A stretch of DNA of 9,923 nt from JAXJSP01 sp036310005 (GCA_036310005.1 JAXJSP010000014.1:1-9923); one strand, 5' to 3'. Numbered from the stretch's first letter, positions 1-7,489 are shown. Made by a program: numbers and translations. Notes: generated by a model from the letters alone, not told the origin.

Positions 1-1480
1 ACTTCATTGTGGGGAAAAGGAGTACGTCACGAATTGATGCGCTGTCAGTTAAGAGCATAACAAGTCGGTCGATACCAAAGCCGAGTCCGCCTGTTGGCGG
101 CATACCGTATTCAAGCGCTGTAACAAAATCATAGTCAACTTGTGCGCTTGTATTGGGATCTTCTTCTCTTTTCTTTTCAACTTGATTTTCAAAACGCTCT
201 CTTTGGTCAATCGGGTCATTCAATTCACTAAATGCGTTACCAAACTCTGTAGCGTTTATAAAATATTCAAATCTTTCAGTAAATTCCGGCTCATCAGGTT
301 TGCGTTTTGCAAGCGGGCTGTTCTCAACAGGATAATCGTAGATAAATGTCGGCTGAATAAGATTTTCTTCTACGAAAGCATCGAAAAGTTCAGCAAGGAC
401 AGTACCCTTTGTTGCATTTTCCGGTACTTCAACATGTTTTTCTTTTGCAACTGCACGGGCGTCTTCATCGCTTGTCCATGAATAATAGTCGCATCCGCTG
501 TATTTTTTAACCGCTTCAACCATTGTTAAGCGTTCCCAATTATCCATATCAATAGTTTTGCCCTGATATGAAATTTTTCTTGTACCGCAAATTTTATCAG
601 CAAGCAATTTATAAAGGTCCTCAACTAAATCCATCATACCTTTATAATCGGTAAATGCCTGATACAGTTCAATTGTTGTAAATTCAGGGTTATGTTTAGT
701 ATCCATTCCTTCATTTCTGAAAATTCTGCCTACTTCATACACCTTGTGCATACCGCCGACGATAAGCCTTTTAAGATACAGTTCAGTTTCAATTCTTAAA
801 AACATATCCATATCTAAAGTATTATGATGTGTTTTAAAAGGTCTTGCGGAAGCACCGATTTCAAGAGGAACCAAAATCGGAGTGTCGACTTCCAAAAATC
901 CTTTGGAATCTAAATAATTTCTGATTTCTTTTAAAATCATTGAGCGTTTATAAAAAGTATCTTTTACCTCAGGATTTACAATTAAATCTACTTCTCTTTG
1001 GCGATAACGCATATCGGTATTAGTGAGACCGTGATATTTTTCAGGTAAAATCTGGAGACTTTTTGAAAGCAAGGTTACGCTTGTTGCGTGAATACTTGTT
1101 TCCCCTGTTTTTGTTTTAAAAACATCACCTGTAATGCCGATAATATCACCGATGTCGAGTTTTTTGAAGTCTTTATATGACTCTTCTCCGATGTTGTCAC
1201 GGGCAACATAAGCCTGAATTGTCCCCTTAACATCCTGAATATGACAAAACGACGCTTTACCCATAACACGCTTTGACATCATTCTGCCTGCTACAACAAC
1301 ATTTTTACCTTCATAGTTTTCAAAATCGGCTTTAATGTCTTCGCTGAAATTTTCTACATCATATTTTGTGATTTTATATGGGTCTTTGCCTTCCTGTTGC
1401 AAGGCAAAAAGTTTTTCTCTTCTTATTTGAAGCAACTCGTTTACATCTTGTTGCGGTTGATTGTTTTGATTATTTGCCAT
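1..1480 (-). CDS. lysS: Lysyl-tRNA synthetase, class II (3' end cut by window edge)
   Basis: Cytoplasmic enzyme that uses ATP to charge tRNA-Lys with lysine. The visible 493 residues start at ATG 1480, nine bases after an AAAGGG ribosome binding site (1495-1490). The N-terminal part (about residues 58-145) is the OB-fold anticodon-binding domain. The class II catalytic core follows: motif 2 appears as FRNEG at 254-258 followed by HNPEFT near 263-268, and motif 3 as PPTGGLGFGIDR ending at Arg472. The reading frame is open to base 1 and the last visible residues are LLFPTMK, a typical near-terminal stretch of bacterial LysRS, so only a few residues should be missing. The gene lies 67 bases behind greA on the same strand with no terminator between them, so co-transcription is likely. 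The short gap leaves no room for a T-box leader directly before lysS. Family assignment is very secure. Confidence 0.97.
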   Translation of the reverse strand, partial: MANNQNNQPQQDVNELLQIRREKLFALQQEGKDPYKITKYDVENFSEDIKADFENYEGKNVVVAGRMMSKRVMGKASFCHIQDVKGTIQAYVARDNIGEESYKDFKKLDIGDIIGITGDVFKTKTGETSIHATSVTLLSKSLQILPEKYHGLTNTDMRYRQREVDLIVNPEVKDTFYKRSMILKEIRNYLDSKGFLEVDTPILVPLEIGASARPFKTHHNTLDMDMFLRIETELYLKRLIVGGMHKVYEVGRIFRNEGMDTKHNPEFTTIELYQAFTDYKGMMDLVEDLYKLLADKICGTRKISYQGKTIDMDNWERLTMVEAVKKYSGCDYYSWTSDEDARAVAKEKHVEVPENATKGTVLAELFDAFVEENLIQPTFIYDYPVENSPLAKRKPDEPEFTERFEYFINATEFGNAFSELNDPIDQRERFENQVEKKREEDPNTSAQVDYDFVTALEYGMPPTGGLGFGIDRLVMLLTDSASIRDVLLFPTMK

Positions 1481-1547
1481 TTTAAACTACCCTTTCATAA
1501 AACAATGCCGGCATCTTAAACAAAAGACACACCCGCACTTAAAAGTG

Positions 1548-2030
1548 TTATCTTGAAATTGTCAAGATTTCGTATGATACCTCGCCTGCAGGAGTTTCTG
1601 CTACAACAGTTTCTCCGACAGCGTGTCCCACAAGTGCAGCACCTACAGGAGATTCATCAGATAGTTTTCCGTTAAGCGGGTCTGCTTCTGCAGAACCTAC
1701 AATAGTATAAACATACTCTTTATTGTTTTTAAGATTCTTAACGCTGATTTTTGTACCTAAATTTACATGTTCGGCTGTAATAGCGCTTTCATCAAGAACT
1801 ACTGCAACTTTAAGAATTTGCTCGAGTTCTGCAATTCTTGCTTCAACTCTTGCCTGTTCGTTTTTAGCCTCATCATATTCGCTGTTCTCTGATAAGTCTC
1901 CGAAGGAACGCGCTACCTTAATTTTTTCAGAAACTTCATTTCTTGTGACAGATTTTAATGTGTCAAGTTCGTTTTCAAGTTTTTTAAGTCCTTCGCTTGT
2001 AAGAACTACTTGCTTATCAGTTTTTGCCAT
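1548..2030 (-). CDS. greA: Transcription elongation factor GreA
   Basis: Binds in the secondary channel of RNA polymerase and stimulates cleavage of backtracked RNA, rescuing stalled complexes. The 160-residue length is normal for the family. The N-terminal coiled coil covers about residues 8-78, with the hallmark tip GDLSENSEYDEAK. Asp45 and Glu48 correspond to the acidic pair that positions the catalytic magnesium ion. The C-terminal FKBP-like domain covers about 85-160 and contains the usual ISVKNL, SDESPVGAALVG and YEILTI segments. ATG 2030 lies three bases after the stop codon of the upstream gene. Its GGAG ribosome binding site (2044-2041) lies inside the end of that gene, so translation of the two is probably coupled. 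lysS follows downstream; greA-lysS adjacency is common in Clostridia. Confidence 0.97.
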   Translation of the reverse strand: MAKTDKQVVLTSEGLKKLENELDTLKSVTRNEVSEKIKVARSFGDLSENSEYDEAKNEQARVEARIAELEQILKVAVVLDESAITAEHVNLGTKISVKNLKNNKEYVYTIVGSAEADPLNGKLSDESPVGAALVGHAVGETVVAETPAGEVSYEILTISR

Positions 2031-2033
2031 AAT

Positions 2034-2870
2034 TTATACTGCTCCGTTTCTTTTATTTAAAAATAAATTCGCAATATTTATATTATAATTATTTGATGCC
2101 TTTATGTCAAGTGCAGTTATCATACTCACAACGTCTTTAAACAAATACATTTTTCCGTTTTTAACAAAACTGTGACATAAGGGTACTGTTTTTTTAAATT
2201 TGGTTGACATAACAACCAATGCCGCATAAATATCAAGTGGTGAATAATCATTTAATCTTTGATTATCAAAAGGATAGTCGATACAATTTTCATCTACCGT
2301 AAAAGAAAAGTTTGAACTGTTTGAAAAAATGACGGTATCAAGATTAAACATACTGATATTACCCACACCGTCAGGTGCTATAATAACGCTGCAAAGGTCA
2401 ATCAAGTCATTATTATCGGTAATTATCGGTGCAACCCCGTATTTACGCTGAAATTTACAGCAGTATTTATTATACTCGTCGACTCTTGAAGTTATAATTA
2501 TCAGTTTATTCACATTTTCTAAAAGCGCACCGGTAATCGCGCTGTATCTTGCATCAACATCAACCAATGCTAAATTTGTTACTTTTGTTGATTTAACTGC
2601 TTTAATTGCAGAATTCAACAACACTTTCTTTTTAATCTCGTTGTTATCAATACCTATATCATCCGGCACTTCAATTCCTTTTTGAACAATAAGGCTTTTG
2701 CTTGCATTACCTGTGATTTGTTTTAATTTTTCAAAATTGATTTCATGCTTTAAGCAGTTTATGTAAAAGCAGTCGAAGTCACAAAGTTTACCGGTTGTAA
2801 TTTTAAATTCTCGGTTAAAAAGTCTGTCTAACAAGCTATGAGAATCGCTTAATCTTAAAACATTTAACAT
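2034..2870 (-). CDS. Uncharacterised protein with Rossmann-like centre, first gene of the greA-lysS unit
   Basis: I do not recognise a named family. The 278-residue protein has no signal peptide or membrane segment and is presumably cytoplasmic. Residues about 97-185 alternate hydrophobic strands and helices: LALVDVD (100-106), a helix through ITGALLENV, LIIITS (123-128), GVAPIIT (145-151), SVIIAPDGVG (161-170) and DTVIFSN (178-184). This resembles the layout of a nucleotide-binding Rossmann fold as in shikimate-dehydrogenase-like enzymes, but the classical GxGxxG loop is replaced by DVDARYS, so dinucleotide binding is not demonstrated. ATG 2870 follows a GGGGG ribosome binding site (2884-2880) at nine bases. 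The stop codon is three bases before greA, and the greA ribosome binding site lies within this frame, so it is probably the promoter-proximal gene of the unit. Function unknown; coding status is well supported by length and tight coupling. Confidence 0.85.
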   Translation of the reverse strand: MLNVLRLSDSHSLLDRLFNREFKITTGKLCDFDCFYINCLKHEINFEKLKQITGNASKSLIVQKGIEVPDDIGIDNNEIKKKVLLNSAIKAVKSTKVTNLALVDVDARYSAITGALLENVNKLIIITSRVDEYNKYCCKFQRKYGVAPIITDNNDLIDLCSVIIAPDGVGNISMFNLDTVIFSNSSNFSFTVDENCIDYPFDNQRLNDYSPLDIYAALVVMSTKFKKTVPLCHSFVKNGKMYLFKDVVSMITALDIKASNNYNINIANLFLNKRNGAV

Positions 2871-2900
2871 AACGATTGTCCCCCTTTTTATAAATAGTAT

Positions 2901-2928
2901 GTTATAATAAAGACAATATTTACAAAAA
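2901..2928 (-). promoter_or_regulatory. Possible sigma-A promoter for the hypothetical-greA-lysS unit
   Basis: On the minus strand TATAAC (2906-2901) could be a -10 box, with a poor -35 TTTTTG (2928-2923) at 16 bases. The position, about 30 bases before the start codon in the only upstream gap, supports a promoter here. The -35 is weak, and a second option (TTGTCT with TTATAA) would start the RNA inside the ribosome binding site. It is back-to-back with the rarA promoter and the -35 boxes overlap. Confidence 0.4.
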
Positions 2929-2947
2929 GTTGAATTTATTGTATAAT
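2919..2947 (+). promoter_or_regulatory. Sigma-A promoter of the rarA operon
   Basis: TTTACA (2919-2924), a 17-base spacer and a perfect TATAAT (2942-2947) differ from the housekeeping consensus by one base. The -10 box ends 27 bases before the rarA ATG, and an AAGGAGGT ribosome binding site (2962-2969) lies in between, five bases from the start. This is expected to drive the four plus-strand genes up to the terminator at 6764-6795. Confidence 0.85.
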
Positions 2948-2974
2948 TTATTAAAAATCATAAGGAGGTAAACT

Positions 2975-4237
2975 ATGGCAAAACCGCTCGCTGACAGAAT
3001 GAGACCTGAAAAGGTTGAAAATGTAGTAGGTCAACATCATTTGCTTGACAAGGGTAAGGCATTACGCAGTATCATAGATAGCGGCAGAATTCCCAATATG
3101 ATTTTTTACGGTCCTTCAGGCATAGGAAAAACCACAGTTGCATCTATTATTGCAAAATCTGCAAATATGCGTTTACACAAGTTAAACGGTACAAATGCCT
3201 CCACCTCCGATATTAAAGATATAATAAAAGAGATAGGCTCGTTTGCGGCTGTTGACGGAATACTGCTTTATCTTGATGAGATACAGTATTTTAACAAAAA
3301 GCAACAACAGTCTTTACTTGAGTATATAGAAAACGGAACAATTACTTTAATTGCATCTACTACTGAAAATCCGTATTTTTATATATACAATGCTATATTA
3401 TCCAGAAGCACGGTATTTGAATTCAAGCCTGTAAGCACAAACGATGTTAAAGGCGCAGTATTAAGGGCAAAAGATTTTCTCGAGCAAGAAAACTCTGTAA
3501 AAATCGAAATGAGCGATGAAGTAATCGACACCATAAGTTTCGGCTGCGGTGGAGATGTGAGAAAAGCAATTAACGCAGTTGAACTGTGCGTATTATCATC
3601 ACCAAACGAAAATTCCGTCATTACAGTTTCTCTCGATACTGCAAAACAGTTATCGCAAAAAAGTTCAATGAGATATGACAAAGACGGAGACCAGCATTAC
3701 GACATATTATCTGCTTTTCAAAAATCTATGAGAGGTTCTGACCCCGATGCTGCCATTCATTATCTGGCGAGGTTGTTGCAATCGGGCGATTTACAAAGTG
3801 CGTGCAGACGACTTTTAGTATGTGCATGCGAAGATGTCGGACTTGCATACCCTCAAATTATACCGATAGTTAAATCTTGTGTTGATTCGGCGCTGCAAGT
3901 CGGACTGCCGGAAGCGGAAATACCGCTTGCAGATGCAGTAATAATGGTTGCATTGGCGCCTAAATCTAATTCTGCTAACTGCGCCATAAAAGCGGCGAAT
4001 GAAGATTTACTTAACGGAAATTACGGTGATATACCTTCCCATTTAAAAGACGGTCATTATTCCGGTGCTAATAAACTCGGTAATGCTATCGGATACAAGT
4101 ATCCTCACGATTATGAAAATGCATATATAAAACAGCAGTATTTACCTGACATATTAAAAAACAAAAAATACTATGAATATGCAAATAATAAAAACGAGCA
4201 AGCGTTCAAGTCTTATTGGGATAAAATTAAGAAATAA
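2975..4237 (+). CDS. rarA: Replication-associated recombination protein RarA (MgsA family AAA+ ATPase)
   Basis: Cytoplasmic AAA+ ATPase of the RarA/MgsA/WRNIP1 family, related to clamp-loader subunits, which acts at stalled or gapped replication forks. The 420-residue protein has a normal family length. It starts with the typical PLADRMRPEKVENVVGQ segment. Walker A is GPSGIGKT (46-53) and Walker B is LLYLDE (97-102), followed by IQYFNKKQQQSLL, where RarA proteins have HRFNKAQQD-like residues. Sensor 1 lies in ASTTEN (127-132) and the arginine-finger segment in LSRS (142-145). GGDVRKAINAVE is the sensor 2 region, and the rest is the RarA-specific tetramerisation and C-terminal part ending in GYKYPHDY and KQQYLPD. 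ATG 2975 has an ideal AAGGAGGT ribosome binding site. The next gene begins 14 bases after the stop, so rarA leads an operon whose other products look envelope-associated. Confidence 0.96.
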   Translation: MAKPLADRMRPEKVENVVGQHHLLDKGKALRSIIDSGRIPNMIFYGPSGIGKTTVASIIAKSANMRLHKLNGTNASTSDIKDIIKEIGSFAAVDGILLYLDEIQYFNKKQQQSLLEYIENGTITLIASTTENPYFYIYNAILSRSTVFEFKPVSTNDVKGAVLRAKDFLEQENSVKIEMSDEVIDTISFGCGGDVRKAINAVELCVLSSPNENSVITVSLDTAKQLSQKSSMRYDKDGDQHYDILSAFQKSMRGSDPDAAIHYLARLLQSGDLQSACRRLLVCACEDVGLAYPQIIPIVKSCVDSALQVGLPEAEIPLADAVIMVALAPKSNSANCAIKAANEDLLNGNYGDIPSHLKDGHYSGANKLGNAIGYKYPHDYENAYIKQQYLPDILKNKKYYEYANNKNEQAFKSYWDKIKK

Positions 4238-4251
4238 GGAGTTTATCGTTA

Positions 4252-4692
4252 ATGCATACTATAACACCCTCTAAAAGTTTAATACCGATATTAAGAATAT
4301 GGTTATGCATATTTATCATTCTTTTTGCCTTTATTGACGGTATTATTATGGTGTTTTCCGTGTCATGGGCATTAGTTTTTGCATTTTTGGCGGTTGTATT
4401 CTTTATGTGGGTTTGGTTGTTTTACATTCCCGCATTTGCAAAAAACATGCTGATTACAATTTCCGGCGCTTCTATTTCGATATCAAGAGGTGTCTTTCTT
4501 AAAAAGAAATTCATTATACCGAATGCGCGACAGGTATATGCACAACGCATAAAGACTCCTGTTGATTTGATTTTCGACACAACAAATATTACTGTAAATT
4601 TAGTGCGCGGAAAAGTTACTATGCTTGCATTAGACAAAAAAGATGCCGATTATGTAATGCGATATGTCAGCGAGGTGAGCAAAGATAACTAA
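4252..4692 (+). CDS. Small PH-domain membrane protein (bPH2/DUF304, YdbS-like)
   Basis: A 146-residue membrane protein. Two hydrophobic segments (about residues 10-32 and 36-62) are followed by a bacterial PH-like domain of the bPH2/DUF304 type. The domain is recognisable by MLITISGASISISRGVFLKK (about 65-84), the basic IIPNARQVYAQRIKTPVDL segment, and a final strand and helix ending MRYVSEVS. In this family the PH part is thought to lie on the cytoplasmic face. Its size and position before a larger multi-PH protein match the ydbS-ydbT pair of Bacillus subtilis, which is in the sigma-W stress regulon and has been linked to resistance to antimicrobial compounds from other bacilli. Transfer of that role here is inference. 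ATG 4252 follows AAGGAG (4236-4241), which overlaps the rarA stop codon. The function in this organism is unknown. Confidence 0.85.
   Translation: MHTITPSKSLIPILRIWLCIFIILFAFIDGIIMVFSVSWALVFAFLAVVFFMWVWLFYIPAFAKNMLITISGASISISRGVFLKKKFIIPNARQVYAQRIKTPVDLIFDTTNITVNLVRGKVTMLALDKKDADYVMRYVSEVSKDN
4672..4687 (+). promoter_or_regulatory. Strong ribosome binding site followed by a possible AUA start codon
   Basis: GAGGTGA (4672-4678) matches the anti-Shine-Dalgarno well but no ATG, GTG or TTG follows it in the frame of the next gene. Six bases downstream is ATA (4685-4687), in frame with the large PH-domain protein and after an in-frame TGA at 4676. Starting there would add 13 residues (ending IHPL just before Met 4724) and overlap the stop of the upstream gene by eight bases. 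The next in-frame canonical start, ATG 4724, has no good ribosome binding site. Confidence 0.5.
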
Positions 4693-4723
4693 CAGCACTT
4701 TTGAAAGCAGAATTCATCCGTTA

Positions 4724-6118
4724 ATGGTATTAAGATATATTAAGAGGTATATTTTAGTATTATTGCTGCCTGTTATTCGAAGCCTGTTAAACTTCGGTAC
4801 AGGCGGTGTTATTTCAAAACTTATTTTAGGAGAACTTGTACTTTCAATAATAATAATTGCAATTGCGGTTATTCGTTGGAAGCAATATCGCATTGTTGTA
4901 TATAACGGTTATCTCAGGGTTTCTCACGGTATCTTTATTAAAAAAATCGCTGTTATTCCACTCAATAAAATAAGCGGACTTTATGTTTACAAAAGCCCGT
5001 TTTATTCAATGTTCGGTGCGGCAAGGGTAACAATAGATACCGATGCGGGTTATAAGAAAAAATCAGATTTTGATTTTTATTTCAGCACAAAAAATCTGCC
5101 TTATCTGACAGTTGCTGTGTCCCCTTGTCATAAAGGCATCAGAAAATACAACTGTACAGTTTGGCAATCGTTTGCTCTGGCGGTTTCAAATGCATCTGCT
5201 CTTACAGGTGTACTTGTATTTGCGACTGCAATTAACTATGCCGGTAAAATTTTTGATGAAAATGTTGTAAACGATACTATAATCAACACTATTACTTTAT
5301 ATACTGCAATTATGAATAAATTTTTACCGCCTGCGACCTCTTTTGTTGCGCTTGTAATTTTTATCGGTTTTGCGATTTCATTTTTATTAACACTATTAAA
5401 ATATCTGCGGTTTTCAATAAGAAAAAGCGATGAAGGTATTTCTGTAGAACAGGGTTTATTAATAAGAAAAAACTCTTATATTAATCAAAAAGAAATTGCG
5501 GCTACAGTTATAAAGCAGCCCCCTTTACTTCGTTTTATCAAGCGATGCTCGATTTTAATTTATTCTGCCGGATACGGTAAATACAAAAACGAAAGTAATG
5601 AATTAGTACCGGTTGAAAAGCACAGTGATATTAACTCGTCTCTTATGCTTATGGGACTAAGGCAACAAAGCGAGAACCTGACTTTGAAGCCTCCTGCCCG
5701 TGTATTTTCGAGGATAATATTCATGCCGACCGTATATTTATTTGCAGTTGTCGCACTTTCAATGATACTGATTTTAAAATACCCGACTTACTCCCCTGTT
5801 TTTATAATATTTTCTGCGTTTATAATTTTAATTATTGTATATTTTATCTACATTCGTTATAAATATTTTAAAACAGGCGGTGCTACTTTAAGAAACGGAA
5901 TAAGAGCGTGTACCACTAGTTATCTTAATTTAACCGATGCACAATTTGAACCAGATAAAATTGATGTCATAACCGTAATACAAGGGCCTTTTGACAGAAG
6001 GCATAAAGTATGCACGCTCCAAATTGTATCGAGGACCGAATCTAAATTCCATGTAAAAAGCAGAAATTTAGACCTAAAACAAACGCTAAAAGAAATAAGG
6101 GATGTATTTAATATATGA
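4724..6118 (+). CDS. Multi-PH-domain membrane protein (bPH2/DUF304, YdbT-like)
   Basis: A polytopic membrane protein of 464 residues from the first canonical start; 477 if it starts at ATA 4685. From ATG 4724: hydrophobic segments at about 8-22 and 33-48; the first PH-like unit at about 52-135 (YLRVSHGIFIKKIAVIPL, then ISGLYVYKSPFYSMFGAA); membrane segments at about 148-172 and 203-226; a second PH-like unit at about 230-310 (ISVEQGLLIRKNSYINQKEI); membrane segments at about 332-350 and 356-377; and a third PH-like unit to the end. Three repeats of membrane pair plus bPH2 is the known architecture of YdbT-type proteins. Family members usually have an Arg-x-His-Pro segment near the N-terminus. 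Here RIHPL lies just upstream of ATG 4724, which argues that the real start is upstream. The stop codon overlaps the next start as ATGA. It probably works with the preceding small PH protein in the envelope; its activity is unknown. Confidence 0.85.
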   Translation: MVLRYIKRYILVLLLPVIRSLLNFGTGGVISKLILGELVLSIIIIAIAVIRWKQYRIVVYNGYLRVSHGIFIKKIAVIPLNKISGLYVYKSPFYSMFGAARVTIDTDAGYKKKSDFDFYFSTKNLPYLTVAVSPCHKGIRKYNCTVWQSFALAVSNASALTGVLVFATAINYAGKIFDENVVNDTIINTITLYTAIMNKFLPPATSFVALVIFIGFAISFLLTLLKYLRFSIRKSDEGISVEQGLLIRKNSYINQKEIAATVIKQPPLLRFIKRCSILIYSAGYGKYKNESNELVPVEKHSDINSSLMLMGLRQQSENLTLKPPARVFSRIIFMPTVYLFAVVALSMILILKYPTYSPVFIIFSAFIILIIVYFIYIRYKYFKTGGATLRNGIRACTTSYLNLTDAQFEPDKIDVITVIQGPFDRRHKVCTLQIVSRTESKFHVKSRNLDLKQTLKEIRDVFNI

Positions 6119-6765
6119 AAAAACTCGTTTCAATGCTTATTGTAATTTCATTAGTATTTCTTTGCTCTTGCGAGAGTATATTTAAGGACCCGCCTGAAAA
6201 TCAATTAGAAAAAGAAGATTTTACTTTTATTGATTTAGAAGGCGAAGAATCTCTTGAAATCAAGATTAATCAGTATTTATATATAACAAGTATGGGTGCA
6301 TATTATTACAATATGGAAAACGGAAATGACATGACCATCAGCACAACTTTATGCACCGCAAGAGGTATAATGTACCTAAGTTATTTTGATGAATTTAAAG
6401 ATGTATATGAATTAGAAAGCGACTATGCTGTATGGAGTGTAATTTCATTAGATACCGAAGATGAAGATGCAGAAAGTAAAACAACAAAACTTATATATAA
6501 AGATAATTCAATCAACAATTTAGGCAAAGAAGTTGAGTATGATATACAAGAAGTGTCACTATGTATCGGTTATTATAAGCAAGGCAAGAAGTGGTTAAAA
6601 CTCGACGGAGACAGCATAATGAAAATCACAGATTCCGATGAGAGTTTCAGCATTGACGGTAGTGACGAATTTGTACTGATAGCGATTTCGCTTAACTCAG
6701 ATTTGACAATAGGTGAAATTTGCTATTATTATGCCGATACAGAAAATATTATTAATCAATTTTAA
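6115..6765 (+). CDS. Putative lipoprotein, unknown function
   Basis: A 216-residue protein exported and lipid-anchored. The N-terminus has KK, a hydrophobic core (about 4-16) and a lipobox LCSC with the modified cysteine at 19. Cysteine at the position two before it is uncommon but tolerated. The mature part is acidic (EKEDF, DLEGEESLE, DTEDEDAES) and rich in tyrosine and serine, with no other membrane segment. I recognise no named domain. The ATG overlaps the stop of the PH-domain gene by four bases (ATGA), so translation is coupled; an AAGGGA site at 6097-6102 lies 12 bases upstream. As the last gene of the rarA operon it probably acts on the outer face of the membrane, with the two PH-domain proteins as candidate partners (inference from gene order only). 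Confidence 0.8.
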   Translation: MKKLVSMLIVISLVFLCSCESIFKDPPENQLEKEDFTFIDLEGEESLEIKINQYLYITSMGAYYYNMENGNDMTISTTLCTARGIMYLSYFDEFKDVYELESDYAVWSVISLDTEDEDAESKTTKLIYKDNSINNLGKEVEYDIQEVSLCIGYYKQGKKWLKLDGDSIMKITDSDESFSIDGSDEFVLIAISLNSDLTIGEICYYYADTENIINQF

Positions 6766-6795
6766 AAACTCTCGCTTTTTAGCGAGAGTTTTTTT
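6764..6795 (+). terminator. Hairpin terminator between convergent operons
   Basis: Perfect stem ACTCTCGCT (6768-6776) with AGCGAGAGT (6781-6789) around a TTTT loop, extended by four A-T pairs and ending in a run of seven T. It ends the rarA-to-lipoprotein operon directly at the lipoprotein stop codon. On the minus strand the same stem is followed by TTTTT and then AAAATT, so it may also terminate sigK transcripts. The sigK stop codon (6796-6794) overlaps the T-run. Confidence 0.93.
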
Positions 6796-7489
6796 ACAGC
6801 CCTGTCGAATTTTCAAATTCTTGTCTTAACTGAAGTAGTGCTTTCTTCTCAATTCGTGATACATAAGAACGCGATATTTTTAATTTTGCCGCTACTTCTC
6901 TTTGAGTCAAAGGTTCGGTGTCGTTAAGTCCGTAACGCAATTCAATTATTTTTCTTTCTCTCTCATCAAGATTCAGCAGAAACTTTTTCAACTTACTCAC
7001 TTTAATTGCTAAGTCAATATCATCAATTATATCTTCGTCTGATGAAACAACATCCATTAAAGTAAGGCAATTACCCTCTTTTTCCGTATCTATCGGGTCA
7101 TTTATTGAAATATCGTGTGCTGATTTTTTAAGAGAACGAAAATACATTAATATTTCATTTTCGATGCATCTTGCGCCGTAAGTAGCAAATCTTATGCCTT
7201 TATTTGTATTAAAAGACGATACCGCCTTTATCAGCCCGATTGTACCTATTGAAATTAAATCGTCTTGTTCTACATTATCGGAATGATATTTTTTTACAAT
7301 ATGTGCAACAAGTCTTAAATTATGTTCAATAAGTTCTTTCTTGGCATCTTCATCGCCCTGCGCGATTTTATCAAGACATTCTTTTTCTTCTTTTGAAGAA
7401 AGTGCTTTCGGAAAGCCGCCGCTTATATTTACATGCAGTACCAGATAAAGCACCGAAGAAATTAAATTTGAAAAAATCATTGAAAACAA
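6794..7489 (-). CDS. sigK: RNA polymerase sporulation sigma factor SigK (pro-sigma-K)
   Basis: Late mother-cell sigma factor that directs spore coat and maturation genes. The 231 residues carry an N-terminal hydrophobic pro-sequence (about 1-20, FSNLISSVLYLVLHV) that in Bacillus subtilis is removed inside the membrane by SpoIVFB before the factor becomes active. Region 2 follows: HNLRLVAHIVKKY (56-68), DLISIGTIGLIKAVSSF (77-93) and RFATYGARCIENEILMYFR (100-118). The next segment, DISINDPIDTEKEGN, is typical of SigK/SigE. Region 4 ends in the helix-turn-helix TQREVAAKLKISRSYVSRIEKKAL (195-218). The gene is continuous, with no skin-like insertion in region 2. The start chosen is TTG 7489 because AAGGAG (7503-7498) is eight bases away; ATG 7480 would be 17 bases away and gives 228 residues. 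The upstream lysozyme gene ends 68 bases before it on the same strand, with no clear terminator between. Confidence 0.95.
   Translation of the reverse strand: MFSMIFSNLISSVLYLVLHVNISGGFPKALSSKEEKECLDKIAQGDEDAKKELIEHNLRLVAHIVKKYHSDNVEQDDLISIGTIGLIKAVSSFNTNKGIRFATYGARCIENEILMYFRSLKKSAHDISINDPIDTEKEGNCLTLMDVVSSDEDIIDDIDLAIKVSKLKKFLLNLDERERKIIELRYGLNDTEPLTQREVAAKLKISRSYVSRIEKKALLQLRQEFENSTGL

Noticed and set aside
140..481. Plus-strand open frame of 113 codons
   Set aside because: It lies antisense inside the conserved lysS frame, has no ribosome binding site and is rich in Phe, Cys and Lys, as expected of a shadow frame.
1075..1269. Minus-strand open frame of 64 codons
   Set aside because: It is in another frame within the lysS OB-fold coding region, with no independent signal.
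1505..1514. Ten-base palindrome ATGCCGGCAT between greA and lysS
   Set aside because: Too short, no T-run, and no second copy seen in the window; not enough for an operator or terminator.
1481..1547. T-box or other riboswitch before lysS
   Set aside because: The gap is only 67 bases and shows no specifier stem, T-box motif or terminator.
1723..2088. Plus-strand open frame of 121 codons opposite greA
   Set aside because: It is antisense to the highly conserved greA sequence and has no initiation signal.
3379..3681. Minus-strand open frame opposite rarA
   Set aside because: It is a shadow of the rarA frame; no ribosome binding site or recognisable protein.
4422..4637. Minus-strand open frame opposite the small PH-domain gene
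   Set aside because: It is antisense to a recognisable domain and lacks coding signals.
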